Origin: HGM04593 sp045634305
Lineage (GTDB): Bacteria > Bacteroidota > Bacteroidia > Bacteroidales > Bacteroidaceae
Direction: 5' to 3'
DNA: 64,000 nt
Assembly: GCA_045634305.1 (NCBI GenBank)
Contig: JAZQZZ010000044.1
Coordinates: 1-64,000, forward strand
Numbering within the stretch: position 1 is the first letter of the stretch; each line of letters starts with the position of its first letter. Shown here piece after piece: positions 17,787 to 27,190 of the stretch. A program made the translations under genes and the position numbers. Below the pieces are notes generated by a model. It saw only the letters and a list, made by a program, of their open reading frames with translations. It was not told where the DNA came from and made no database searches.

Positions 17787-20700
17787 ATGACAACAAAAAA
17801 CTTTTTAAAGAGTATTCTCGCACTGGCTGTGGCATTGCCTATGAGCCTTAGTGCACAGGTAGACGTAAACAGGGCGAAATACCCCGACTACAATGACAAG
17901 ACAAACCCTGACTGGTCGTTGATGCCACAACAGGGTGCCAACAAGGTACAACGCACTGACGGCACAGCTAAAGCACAGCGCCCGGCCTATGTAAATAATG
18001 CAGAGAAGAAATTCTTCCCCCCGGTGTTCAATCAGGACGGCGGTTCGTGCGGCTCGGCATCGCGCATCTGCTACATGTTCACATATGAGCTGAACGCATA
18101 CCGCAACCTCGACGGCAAGATTGCCCAGAACTACTACCCCTCACACTTTGTCTGGTTACTTACAAACGGTAATTCGGGTAAGAATGAATTTGTAACAAGC
18201 ATCGGTGTGCCATCAGCTGCAACATACGGCGGACAGACATACTCGGCACTCTTCGGCAGCCAGGACTGCTCAAACCACGATTTCGGTTGGATGCAAGGTT
18301 ACAACAAGTGGTTCGAGGCGATGAACAACCGAATGCTTGAACCAGTGAATTTCCCGGTGCACGTAGGCACAGAGGAGGGACGCGAGGCCGTAAAGAACTG
18401 GTTGTGGAACCACAATGGCGACGAGAGTTTCCAGGCCGGCGGTATCTGCGGTATCGGTGTAGCAAGTTCCGACGGTAACTACGAAGGTAAGATACCAAGC
18501 ACATCGGCAAATAGTTCTGCCGGTGTCGTTGGCAAAAAGTACGTAAAGGCTTGGGGAACACAGGTTGACCACGCGCTTACCATTGTTGGTTATGACGACC
18601 GCATTGAGTTCGACCTCGACGGTAACGGCAAAGCCGGTGAAGTGGAGAAAGACGAGGTGGGCGCATGGATAATCGTGAACTCCTGGGGCGCATGGTGGGG
18701 CAACAAGGGCTTCATCTACTGCCCTTACGCCTACGGCGGAGCATCGTTCAACAGGGACGGCACATTCTCACAGAACTGGTGGGCTCCCGAAATTTACAAG
18801 GTAAGAAAAGACTACCGCCCACTGCGCACCATCAAGTTGGAGATGGAGTACTCACGCCGCAGTGAAATCAAGCTCTCTGCCGGTGTATCGGCCGACATCA
18901 ATGCCACAGCACCCGAAAAGACCATTGAGTTCGAGCACTTCAGATATGCCGGTGACGGTAACTATGGTAACACCAACCCCGCACCCGAGATTCCAATGCT
19001 CGGCCGCTGGACCGACGGTCTGCACACCGAGCCAATGGAGTTCGGATATGACCTCACCGACCTTACAAACGGTTTCGACAGGAGCATGCCGCTAAAGTAC
19101 TTCTTCATCGTGGAGACACGCAGCTGGGGAAAAGGCAGCGGAAAAATACACAATGCCTCAATCATGGACTATGAGTTCAACCTCAATGGCGAGGAGACTC
19201 CGTTCGACATCGGCAACGGTGTTGAGATAAAGAGCGCCGGCAACAAGACCATCATTTCGGTTGTCGTTTATGGTGAGGAGTACTACGCCCCACAAAATCT
19301 TTCACTCAACGAGAGAGTGCTCACATGGACAAAGCCCATACACTCAAGCCACTCGATTGCAAAGTACAATGTATACCACAACAATGGACAGATTGCCGAG
19401 GTAGACGCGGAGACTCTGACCTACACACTTCCAGACGATGTAGAACTTGACGGTACATTCAGTGTAACGGCACGCTATGACGATGGCAATGAGTCACAGA
19501 AAGCAACAACTCAGGCACCTATTACATATGATGAGGAGAATGTTGTCATAAACATGAACAATTCAGGTTTCAGCATACCTAACGTCTTTGACCAGAAGTA
19601 CAACGAGATGACAATGGAGTTCTACATAAAGCCAAACTCCTTGAAGAACTGGAACCAGAGTGCCGGCCCAGGATGGGGCAAATTCATGATGCATGCAAAT
19701 GCAGACGGTTCGTTCACTGTTGGTTGGGACACAAGCAACCGCACTAACACCGACTATGGAACATTGAAGGTCGGAACCTGGACACATATCGCATTCGTGG
19801 TCAAAGACAAGACTATGATTGTTTATGTTAACGGTGCACGCAAGAAGTCATTCTCGACCAACTCATACAGCGGCGTTGGCGGTTGGGGCGATTTTGTCTT
19901 CAGCTCAAACGGCGAGGGCAACGCACAGGATGCAAGCTATGACGAAATCCGCGTATGGAACAGAGTGCGCACTGCTACTGAGATAAAGAACAGCATGAAT
20001 GCACAGTTCGCAGGCAGCGTACTCCCCGACGGTCTTGTTGCATACTACAAGGGCGATGTAATCACTGAGAACGGCACAGCAATGTTGCGCGAATGTGTAA
20101 GTGGCAACCATGCAGCAATCCACAGCAACAGCTACAGCATTGAGACAAGCAGCAAGAACATGGGCAAGACCAAGGCAGAACTATCTGCAAGCATCAACCC
20201 TGTCACAGGCACAATCTATGCCGGAATGCCTGTAACCATCTCTGCTACATACAGCGACGCTGCAACCAAGCTCACATGGAATATCCCCGATGCAGGCATT
20301 GACGGTCTGGCAATAGCTGAGCCGACAGTCATATTCACATCGGCCGGTGAAAAGAGCGTTACGCTCACTGCCGAGGACAGCGAAGGCAAGAGCGTGAGCG
20401 AGACAATTACAGTTACCGTAAACGAGGAACCCGATGCCGATGCCACATTCAAAGTGAGCAAGACCCCAATTATCCTAGGCGAGAAGGTGATGTTTATTGT
20501 AGACAAACCACAATTGGGTTACACATATGAGTGGAACACCCCGGGTGCCGAGGTTGAGAAAACACAAGGGCTACGCGCCAATGCCGTGTACAGAGAGGGC
20601 GGCACACACACCGTTACATTGAAAGTAACATCACTTTCAGGAGCAAAGACATCCACTTCAAGCATTGATATTGAGGTACTCGACTCGGAGCCTGTTGCCA

Positions 20701-22301
20701 CATTTGAGATAAGCCCGGCCATAATAATGAAGGGCGAGACAACATACCTCACCGATGCTTCAAAGTACAACCCAAATGGTTGGCAATGGACCATTGAGAA
20801 CCCAAGCAAGAAGTACATCATCAACGGCCAGCACAGCAGCTTCACACCCGAGGTAAGCGGTGTATATGATGTTACACTCAAAGTAAATAACCTTGTTGGT
20901 ACAAGCAGCACCAAGAGAGAGCGTGCACTCATCGTTTGCAATGCCGACAGCAAGAACGGCCTCAACTTCACAGGCCGCGACAATGCCAAGGTAACTGCAC
21001 CTGTCACTGCAACAAGACAAGATGCCTTCACCGTTGAGTGGTGGATGCGTCCCGAGAGCCTTGCAAGCAACTGTCTTGGAATTGGTGAAAGCGAATCGAC
21101 ATTCCTCATCAAGACCGACAAGGATGGCCGTATGCATGTCTCGGCAAATGGCAATACAGGCAAAAGCAGCACAAGCAACTTCGTCATCCTTAACGAGTGG
21201 CACCACTATGGTGTTATAGTTGCCGACGGATATGTTGATTTCTACCGCGATGGAGAGTACTTCTCTACAAGTTTTGTCTCACTGAACGCATACGTTCCAT
21301 CATTGAACAGTTTCTCTATTGGCAAGGACAATGCAAAGATGAACGGACAGATTGACGAACTGCGCGTGTGGACAAAGAGTGTAAAGTATGACGACATGAA
21401 GGCTGTCTGCAACGCTCCGCTTGAGAACCCGGCATCAATGGATGGTCTGTTGCTCTACTACGACTTCAACCAGAGCGGTGGCGATGTCATTGACCGCAGC
21501 GGCAACGGCTACAACGGTGTGCGTAGCGGCTTTGGCCCCGACGGCGATGCATGGGGATTGTCAAGAGGTGTCTTCTGTCTCAGCAGCGAACAGAGCGGCA
21601 AGAACGGCGATGTGACATCCGACTACCTCACCAACTACCGCGCAGCGTTCCAGCACAGCAACACCATGGTAAATACAAACGTAAGAAACCGTTTCTACGA
21701 GTTGACAGGCTGGACCATTGAGAATGCCGTAACAGAGGGCAACATCACAACAGGCGCACACGTCGACGCGCAGAAGGACAAGTGTATGACATTCACCACC
21801 ACTTGGGACGGATTCAGCACACTCAGCAACCACAAGGTATACCAGACGGTTACCCTGCCGAAGGGTGTATATACCTTCATTGCCAATTACCACGCAACAT
21901 GGGAGGGACAGTGCGGCAACAGCTATCTGGTTGTTGACGACGCAAAGAACATCCCCGGCGTTGCAAGCATTGAGAATGCACTTGCATACACACAAATGGC
22001 GGCAAAGGGTTCGGCAATGTCAAACAAGGTGGAGTTTGTCCTCGAAGAGGAGACAGAGGTTTCACTTGGTTTGCTTGTGAACATGAGCGACAAGATTTGT
22101 ATGACCATAGAGAGCTTCACGCTTGTACGCGAAAACACAGAGTATCTCGAGGCTGACGGTCTCACCGCCATTGAGCCGGTCTTTGAAACCGTTGAACGCG
22201 AGCAGGACAATGCAATCTATGACCTCCAGGGCCGCAAGGTTCTGCAACCGCAGAAGGGACACATATACATAAAGAACGGAAAGAAGTTCCTTGTGAAATA
22301 A
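17787..22301 (+). CDS. Secreted papain-like (C1A) peptidase with LamG and PKD domains
   Basis: The protein is 1,504 residues. The signal peptide is MTTKNFLKSILALAVALPM. A papain-fold domain follows at about 75-330 with oxyanion Gln and Cys in NQDGGSCGSA (C88), His in VDHALTIVGYDD (H262) and Asn in WIIVNSWGAWWG (N298), a complete triad. Then come a fibronectin-like stretch, a LamG/concanavalin domain (about 580-760), three PKD-like domains (about 790-1055), a second LamG (about 1060-1230), a carbohydrate-binding-like module, and a tail YDLQGRKVLQP...YIKNGKKFLVK. This suggests a surface or secreted protease with glycan-binding modules. ATG 17787 is chosen for the signal peptide. The apparent frame back to 17,532 reads through repeats. 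Confidence 0.88.
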   Translation: MTTKNFLKSILALAVALPMSLSAQVDVNRAKYPDYNDKTNPDWSLMPQQGANKVQRTDGTAKAQRPAYVNNAEKKFFPPVFNQDGGSCGSASRICYMFTYELNAYRNLDGKIAQNYYPSHFVWLLTNGNSGKNEFVTSIGVPSAATYGGQTYSALFGSQDCSNHDFGWMQGYNKWFEAMNNRMLEPVNFPVHVGTEEGREAVKNWLWNHNGDESFQAGGICGIGVASSDGNYEGKIPSTSANSSAGVVGKKYVKAWGTQVDHALTIVGYDDRIEFDLDGNGKAGEVEKDEVGAWIIVNSWGAWWGNKGFIYCPYAYGGASFNRDGTFSQNWWAPEIYKVRKDYRPLRTIKLEMEYSRRSEIKLSAGVSADINATAPEKTIEFEHFRYAGDGNYGNTNPAPEIPMLGRWTDGLHTEPMEFGYDLTDLTNGFDRSMPLKYFFIVETRSWGKGSGKIHNASIMDYEFNLNGEETPFDIGNGVEIKSAGNKTIISVVVYGEEYYAPQNLSLNERVLTWTKPIHSSHSIAKYNVYHNNGQIAEVDAETLTYTLPDDVELDGTFSVTARYDDGNESQKATTQAPITYDEENVVINMNNSGFSIPNVFDQKYNEMTMEFYIKPNSLKNWNQSAGPGWGKFMMHANADGSFTVGWDTSNRTNTDYGTLKVGTWTHIAFVVKDKTMIVYVNGARKKSFSTNSYSGVGGWGDFVFSSNGEGNAQDASYDEIRVWNRVRTATEIKNSMNAQFAGSVLPDGLVAYYKGDVITENGTAMLRECVSGNHAAIHSNSYSIETSSKNMGKTKAELSASINPVTGTIYAGMPVTISATYSDAATKLTWNIPDAGIDGLAIAEPTVIFTSAGEKSVTLTAEDSEGKSVSETITVTVNEEPDADATFKVSKTPIILGEKVMFIVDKPQLGYTYEWNTPGAEVEKTQGLRANAVYREGGTHTVTLKVTSLSGAKTSTSSIDIEVLDSEPVATFEISPAIIMKGETTYLTDASKYNPNGWQWTIENPSKKYIINGQHSSFTPEVSGVYDVTLKVNNLVGTSSTKRERALIVCNADSKNGLNFTGRDNAKVTAPVTATRQDAFTVEWWMRPESLASNCLGIGESESTFLIKTDKDGRMHVSANGNTGKSSTSNFVILNEWHHYGVIVADGYVDFYRDGEYFSTSFVSLNAYVPSLNSFSIGKDNAKMNGQIDELRVWTKSVKYDDMKAVCNAPLENPASMDGLLLYYDFNQSGGDVIDRSGNGYNGVRSGFGPDGDAWGLSRGVFCLSSEQSGKNGDVTSDYLTNYRAAFQHSNTMVNTNVRNRFYELTGWTIENAVTEGNITTGAHVDAQKDKCMTFTTTWDGFSTLSNHKVYQTVTLPKGVYTFIANYHATWEGQCGNSYLVVDDAKNIPGVASIENALAYTQMAAKGSAMSNKVEFVLEEETEVSLGLLVNMSDKICMTIESFTLVRENTEYLEADGLTAIEPVFETVEREQDNAIYDLQGRKVLQPQKGHIYIKNGKKFLVK

Positions 22302-22312
22302 AGGAACATACC

Positions 22313-22360
22313 ATAAAGAATCATCGGGTGGCTCGTTTGAGCCACCCGATGATTCTTTAT
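22313..22360. terminator. Bidirectional terminator hairpin
   Basis: A perfect 22-base inverted repeat (22,313-22,334 and 22,339-22,360) with a GTTT loop and A/T-rich ends lies between the convergent protease and TonB-fold receptor genes. Confidence 0.9.
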
Positions 22361-22412
22361 AGAAATTCAGGACAAGCGTAACAACAAAAGAGTCTTTTTG
22401 CTCAACCTCGTT

Positions 22413-24692
22413 TTAATGTCCGAAGCGCGACATATCCACCTCCTTCGCCTCCTTCTTCTTATAGCCACCGAAACGGTACACCAGCGAAAGCGTGAAGTTG
22501 CGTGTGTACATATTGTTCTTGTGGACAAGATTCTGCCCTTTGTAATCCATCACCATCTCGCCAAGAGTGGAGTTGAAGATATCATTGTAGAAACAGCTCA
22601 ATGTTCCCTTGCCGCCGGCAAAGTTCCACTTTGCCCCGGCCGACAGGCTCCACATAGTCTTTACCGAAAATGTACCCTGCGTGATTGGCGACTGCACCCA
22701 AGCATTGAGTTCAAAAGCCAAATCATTGTTTACCCTGAAGCTGTTGTTGAGCGATGCACTGGCAGCGAATTTCCTGTCCTCGAAACCGATGTCAAAGAAG
22801 TTGTCGCAACGCTGTGCCATATAAAAGCCCACCAATGTGGCACGTGTATTGAACCACTTCACCGGAGCATATGGCAAAACGGCCATAATACCCGATTGTG
22901 AGAAATAGTCCCAATTGTGTGTCTGATAAATGAGGGCAAGTCGGTCGGTCGACTGGTACATCGCCTGGGCAAAGAACTTGTCGATGTAATTGCAGAACAC
23001 GCCGAAAACATATTTCTGTTTCAATATGTAGTTTGCATTGAACATGTATGACTTTGAAGGTTCAAGCCCGGGCGAGTTGTGCAGTTCGGAGTAGCCGTCA
23101 ATGTAACTCACGGCCGACTGCATCTGCCAGTACGATGGGTACAGCTTGTTCACATTGAAAGTAGACTGGAAAATGTGGTCGGGGTGGCGCATGTATGTGA
23201 GCGAAGCCTGGGGGTAGAAAGTCCAGCGCTCGCGCTCGTTGACCTTGTAATACTCTGCCGTAGCCGACAATGAGAACGAAAGCCCGAGCGGAGACTGATG
23301 CCCGAACGAGAGATAGGCCTCTGCGGTGTGCTCGGACAAGGCTGCCTCAACGTTTGTTCCTGCAAGAGTGCTGGTAGCGTCAAAAATCTGATAATCATTG
23401 CTCTCACTGTTGCGGTACGATGCACCGTATCCAAGTGTCCAACCGCCGGCGAAAGAGTGCTTCTGGTCGGCATACGCATGTAGCGAACGTATGTCCTGCC
23501 CCGCATTCTGCGACATGAAGAGCTGCATGCTGTCACTGAGGAAAGTGACGTTCATGTGCTGCGTGCTGTGGCTCCTGTACATAGTGTAATCCACACCAAG
23601 CGAAAGTCCAATCCCTGTCAATGCCTGCAGAGAGATGTTATGCATGTGGTCACTGTCAACCACCTTCTTCTGCTCGGAGTTCTGGTAGTTGCCGACAGAT
23701 GTCGAACTACTCTCGGCATCGGTTTTTGTCTGGTAGTTATAGGCAAGACTTATGTTGTTCTTCTCGTTGAAATTATACTCAAACGCAGCCCTTGCGCTAT
23801 GTTTCCACAGGTTGCCACGAATCTCCTGCAACTGCCGTATATCGTGCTGCACGCCACCAAGAGTGTGCAGTGAAATCATATCAAGGTCCTGCACCTCGGA
23901 AAGACGCGATATCTTATACATTGCATCGAATGCGAACTTCGGCGTCGCAGCGCGCAGAAAGGCATGCCCACCACCATTGTCTGTAAAACGGTTTATGTAG
24001 TCGCCACCCAGTTCGCCCTGCAACGAGTATTGGGTATCCTTCTTGAGCACAATGTTGAGCGCAGCACCACGCACATGATAGTGCGGCGGTGCACTATACA
24101 TTACCTCTACCTTCTCAACGCGTCCCACGGGAGTGCTCTTTAACAACGATGCAACCTGCTCGGCACTCATTGTCGATGGCTTGCCGTTTATTATGACAGC
24201 CAGTGAGTTCGCACCGACAAGGGTAAGGTTACCCTCATTCTCACTCACACCGGGCAATTTTGTCAGTGCATCGTAGGTATTGTTCACCACCTTGTCGCGG
24301 GTAAGCTGTTCAAGATCATAGGCCAAAGCACCGTTCTCCACCTTAACCAACGGTCGCTCGGCAACCACATCAAGCTCTCCAAGCACCCTGTCCTGTGCTT
24401 CAAGGACAATATCACCCACTGAAGCAGTGTTGCACTCCACCTCGCGCGAATGGTAGGCCATGTGGTTTACCACAAGACGGAAGTTTTCCATGCTGTGCCC
24501 AAAAGAGAATCGGCCGGCGCTGTCGGTCAAGGCAACATCAACAAAAACCGAATCGGCACTCTGTAGCACCACGTTTGCGCTCTCAACCGGCACATGCTCC
24601 CTATTTATTACACGACCACCGATTCCCTGCGCATAAGCTACATTCAATGCACAGAAGAACAAAGCAAACGACAATAATATCCTTTTAAACAT
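22413..24692 (-). CDS. TonB-dependent-receptor-like outer-membrane beta-barrel protein
   Basis: The 759-residue protein has a signal peptide (MFKRILLSFALFFCALNVAYAQ). A carboxypeptidase-regulatory-like domain follows (GRVINREHVPVESANVVLQ, about 25-105), then a plug domain (KLPGVSENEGNLTLVGANSL...IINGKPSTMS, about 130-220) and a C-terminal barrel ending in FTLSLVYRFGGYKKKE. It belongs to the 'outer membrane beta-barrel family' of short receptors lacking a SusD partner, and no susD-like gene is adjacent. The ligand is unknown. ATG 24692 is preferred because it starts the signal peptide. Confidence 0.87.
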   Translation of the reverse strand: MFKRILLSFALFFCALNVAYAQGIGGRVINREHVPVESANVVLQSADSVFVDVALTDSAGRFSFGHSMENFRLVVNHMAYHSREVECNTASVGDIVLEAQDRVLGELDVVAERPLVKVENGALAYDLEQLTRDKVVNNTYDALTKLPGVSENEGNLTLVGANSLAVIINGKPSTMSAEQVASLLKSTPVGRVEKVEVMYSAPPHYHVRGAALNIVLKKDTQYSLQGELGGDYINRFTDNGGGHAFLRAATPKFAFDAMYKISRLSEVQDLDMISLHTLGGVQHDIRQLQEIRGNLWKHSARAAFEYNFNEKNNISLAYNYQTKTDAESSSTSVGNYQNSEQKKVVDSDHMHNISLQALTGIGLSLGVDYTMYRSHSTQHMNVTFLSDSMQLFMSQNAGQDIRSLHAYADQKHSFAGGWTLGYGASYRNSESNDYQIFDATSTLAGTNVEAALSEHTAEAYLSFGHQSPLGLSFSLSATAEYYKVNERERWTFYPQASLTYMRHPDHIFQSTFNVNKLYPSYWQMQSAVSYIDGYSELHNSPGLEPSKSYMFNANYILKQKYVFGVFCNYIDKFFAQAMYQSTDRLALIYQTHNWDYFSQSGIMAVLPYAPVKWFNTRATLVGFYMAQRCDNFFDIGFEDRKFAASASLNNSFRVNNDLAFELNAWVQSPITQGTFSVKTMWSLSAGAKWNFAGGKGTLSCFYNDIFNSTLGEMVMDYKGQNLVHKNNMYTRNFTLSLVYRFGGYKKKEAKEVDMSRFGH

Positions 24693-24712
24693 ACAATCAT
24701 TTATTTTGACCG

Positions 24713-24744
24713 CGAAGATAAGCAAAAAATTCCAAACAGTGCAA
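24713..24744 (-). promoter_or_regulatory. Promoter of the TonB-fold receptor gene
   Basis: The minus-strand -33 TTG (24,744-24,742) and -7 TATCTTCG (24,720-24,713) are spaced by 21 bases, about 20 bases upstream of the start codon. TAnnTTCG is a common variant of the Bacteroidota -7 element. Confidence 0.6.
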
Positions 24745-24856
24745 CACTTTTTACCCCCCCATTTTTAACTTTTGTTAACACAATATTCAATGTGGTAATT
24801 GCAAAAAATACATAACTTGCAACGATGTATTATGCAAACCTTTAAACAAACACAAT

Positions 24857-25825
24857 ATGTACAAATTCAAACCAATATTGAAGTCGATGCTTTGGGGCGG
24901 AGACAAGATTATCCCTTACAAGGAGGTAGAATCGGACAAGAAACAGGTTGGCGAGAGCTGGGAGATTTCGGGTGTCAAGGAGAACGAGTCGGTGGTTGCC
25001 GAAGGCGTTGATGCCGGCATGAAGTTGCCCGAGCTCATTGCACGCGACAAGGAAGCCCTGCTTGGCAAGAGCAACTACGAGCGCTTTGGCAAGGAATTCC
25101 CATTGCTCATCAAGTTCATCGATGCACGTCAGGACCTCTCAATCCAGGTACACCCTAACGACAAACTCGCATGGGAGCGCCACCAGTCAAAGGGAAAGAC
25201 CGAGATGTGGTACGTTGTCGATGCCGACCCGGGTTCACGTCTGCGCTCAGGCTTTGCAAAACAGGTTACGCCCGAGGAGTATGAGCAGAGCATTGCCGAC
25301 AACACCATCACAGACCTTCTGCAAGAGTATGACATCCATAAGGGCGATGTATTCTTCCTGCCGGCAGGCCGCATCCACTCGATAGGTGCCGGTGCATTCA
25401 TAGCAGAGATTCAGCAGACATCGAACATCACCTACCGCATTTACGATTTCAACCGTTGCGACGACAGCGGCAAGCCACGCGAACTGCACACCGAGATGAG
25501 CAAGGGTGCAATCGACTACACCGTATTGCCCGACTACCGCACATACTACGATGCACAGCCCGACAAGGCTACACAGCTTGTTGCCTGCCGTTACTTCACA
25601 ACCGACATCTACCGCCTTACAAAGGAGTACGAGATGCCGCTTGCCGAACTCGACTCGTTCGTGATTCTCATATGCACTGCAGGTAAGGGAACAATCACAG
25701 ATGACAACGGAGAGACAGTAAATATCCACCAGGGTGAGAGCATCCTTGTACCGGCAACGACAACCGGCCTCACAATTTGCCCCGAAGGAGAGATGGAACT
25801 CCTTGGAAGCTGGATTGAAGAGTAA
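24857..25825 (+). CDS. manA: Mannose-6-phosphate isomerase, type I
   Basis: The 322-residue cytoplasmic enzyme interconverts mannose-6-phosphate and fructose-6-phosphate. It shows the cupin zinc-site motifs QVHPND and GKTEMWYVVDA, the segment FFLPAGRIHSIGAG, and the C-terminal YEMPLAELDSFVILICTAGKG of the short bacterial class. Length is normal. It feeds mannose into glycolysis or supplies mannose-6-phosphate for GDP-mannose. It stands alone, ending at a strong terminator. Confidence 0.92.
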   Translation: MYKFKPILKSMLWGGDKIIPYKEVESDKKQVGESWEISGVKENESVVAEGVDAGMKLPELIARDKEALLGKSNYERFGKEFPLLIKFIDARQDLSIQVHPNDKLAWERHQSKGKTEMWYVVDADPGSRLRSGFAKQVTPEEYEQSIADNTITDLLQEYDIHKGDVFFLPAGRIHSIGAGAFIAEIQQTSNITYRIYDFNRCDDSGKPRELHTEMSKGAIDYTVLPDYRTYYDAQPDKATQLVACRYFTTDIYRLTKEYEMPLAELDSFVILICTAGKGTITDDNGETVNIHQGESILVPATTTGLTICPEGEMELLGSWIEE

Positions 25826-25845
25826 AAAATATCGTATGACAGAAG

Positions 25846-25886
25846 AGGCCCTTTCGAAACACGTCGGAAGGGCCTATATTTTTTTA
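25846..25886 (+). terminator. Rho-independent terminator after manA
   Basis: The arms AGGCCCTT (25,846-25,853) and AAGGGCCT (25,868-25,875) pair perfectly, extend by a G-T and a C-G pair, and are followed by a T-run. Confidence 0.85.
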
Positions 25887-25954
25887 TAAAAATTGTTTTC
25901 AGCAATGTAGTAAATCGACAACTTTTGCGTCTAATTGGCAAAACAGTAAAGATA

Positions 25955-26437
25955 ATGGAAACATTGGAACAAGATTTTGTAAAAGTGGTAAAAGAGCATA
26001 AAGGGACTATCTATACCGTCTGTTATATGTTCTCTAAAAACGAGGAGGAGGTTGCCGACCTTTTCCAAGACATCCTCATCAACCTTTGGAATGGCTTTCA
26101 TAAGTTTCGTGGGGACAGCAGTCACAGCACATGGATTTACCGTGTCAGTCTGAACACTTGCATCTCGTCTGAGCGCAAGAAAAAGCGCAGAGGAGAGACA
26201 GTTCCCCTTGATATGGACATCAACTTTTTCGATGACACAGGCGAGGATATCAGACAAATACAGTTACTGCAGAACCGTATCAGTCAATTGGGACTTTTTG
26301 ACAGAGCCATCATCCTTCTCTGGCTTGAGAACATGAGCTACGATGAGATAGGAGCCATAGTAGGAATATCGGCCAAGAATGTCTCTGTCCGCCTCATCAG
26401 AATCAAGGAACAGCTTAAGAAAATGTCAAACAAATAA
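25955..26437 (+). CDS. ECF-type sigma-70 family sigma factor
   Basis: The 160-residue protein has region 2 (YTVCYMFSKNEEEVADLFQDILINLWNGFHKFRG ... STWIYRVSLNTCISSERKKKRR) and region 4 (RAIILLWLENMSYDEIGAIVGISAKNVSVRLIRIKEQL) of ECF sigma factors and no region 1 or 3. ATG 25955 (METLEQDF) begins the family alignment; an upstream frame extension is ignored. It is followed 12 bases later by a four-helix membrane protein that is likely its partner. Target genes are unknown; Bacteroidales ECF factors often control TonB receptors or stress genes. Confidence 0.92.
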   Translation: METLEQDFVKVVKEHKGTIYTVCYMFSKNEEEVADLFQDILINLWNGFHKFRGDSSHSTWIYRVSLNTCISSERKKKRRGETVPLDMDINFFDDTGEDIRQIQLLQNRISQLGLFDRAIILLWLENMSYDEIGAIVGISAKNVSVRLIRIKEQLKKMSNK

Positions 26438-26449
26438 AATGAACATATC

Positions 26450-27052
26450 ATGGAAAACAATACATTGCTATCACATGAGCTTGAGCAGATGCGCGCCCAA
26501 ATAGGAATGCTCAAGCAAAAACTCGAGCAGCAGACAATCGTAAACGAGATGCATATACGCAACTCAATGAAATCAAAGATATCCGACCTCAACAGAACCG
26601 TGCTCGGCACGATATTCGCGGGAATTTTTGCCGTCATCTTTGCTCCAACAACATTTTATATTCAAGGTTGCACGCCTACATTCGTCATCGCCACTGCTGT
26701 AATGCTTGCAGTCTGCCTTGGACTGACCATAGTACAAAAAATCAGCCTTGGCAAGATGAGCGACCTTTCTCAGGGCAATCTGGTAGAGACAGCCCGAAAA
26801 CTGAACAAAGTCAGGACTCACTACAAGGAGTGGTACAAAATAGCCATACCAATGATTCTTGTTTGGGGCGGATGGATGATATATGAAATGGTAGAGATTC
26901 TTGGAGTTGATAGTCCAATGGCCATAGGATTCTATTGTGGTGCCGGAGTCGGCCTGTTAATTGGAGGAATAGTTGGTGCACGCATCAACAGAAAGGTTAT
27001 ACGCCAGGCCAACGAAATCCTCTCACAGATCGAAGAACTGCAACAGTCATAA
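26450..27052 (+). CDS. Four-helix membrane protein, putative anti-sigma partner
   Basis: The 200-residue protein is not a FecR-type anti-sigma factor. It has an N-terminal coiled coil (ELEQMRAQIGMLKQKLEQQ, about 8-45) and four hydrophobic segments (VLGTIFAGIFAVIFAPTTF; FVIATAVMLAVCLGLTIV; IAIPMILVWGGWMIYEMV; FYCGAGVGLLIGGIVGA), and ends in a polar tail. Tight linkage to the sigma gene suggests a membrane sensor or anti-sigma role with the coiled coil in the cytoplasm. This is inference from context; no family is recognised. Confidence 0.6.
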   Translation: MENNTLLSHELEQMRAQIGMLKQKLEQQTIVNEMHIRNSMKSKISDLNRTVLGTIFAGIFAVIFAPTTFYIQGCTPTFVIATAVMLAVCLGLTIVQKISLGKMSDLSQGNLVETARKLNKVRTHYKEWYKIAIPMILVWGGWMIYEMVEILGVDSPMAIGFYCGAGVGLLIGGIVGARINRKVIRQANEILSQIEELQQS

Positions 27053-27090
27053 AAAACATCAGGACCGGATATAGAATAAAAACAATAAGG

Positions 27091-27124
27091 ATTGGGTGGC
27101 CTTACAGCCACCCAATTGCTTTTG
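27091..27124. terminator. Bidirectional terminator hairpin
   Basis: The 10-base arms ATTGGGTGGC (27,091-27,100) and GCCACCCAAT (27,107-27,116) pair perfectly around CTTACA and are followed by a T-rich stretch. It lies between the sigma-factor unit and the convergent FAD oxidoreductase gene. Confidence 0.8.
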
Positions 27125-27190
27125 CTTACTAACCGTAAATGAGGATTTTGTGGGCAAGCGTAACACAGCAATACGCTTGTAAGTCTTTCC

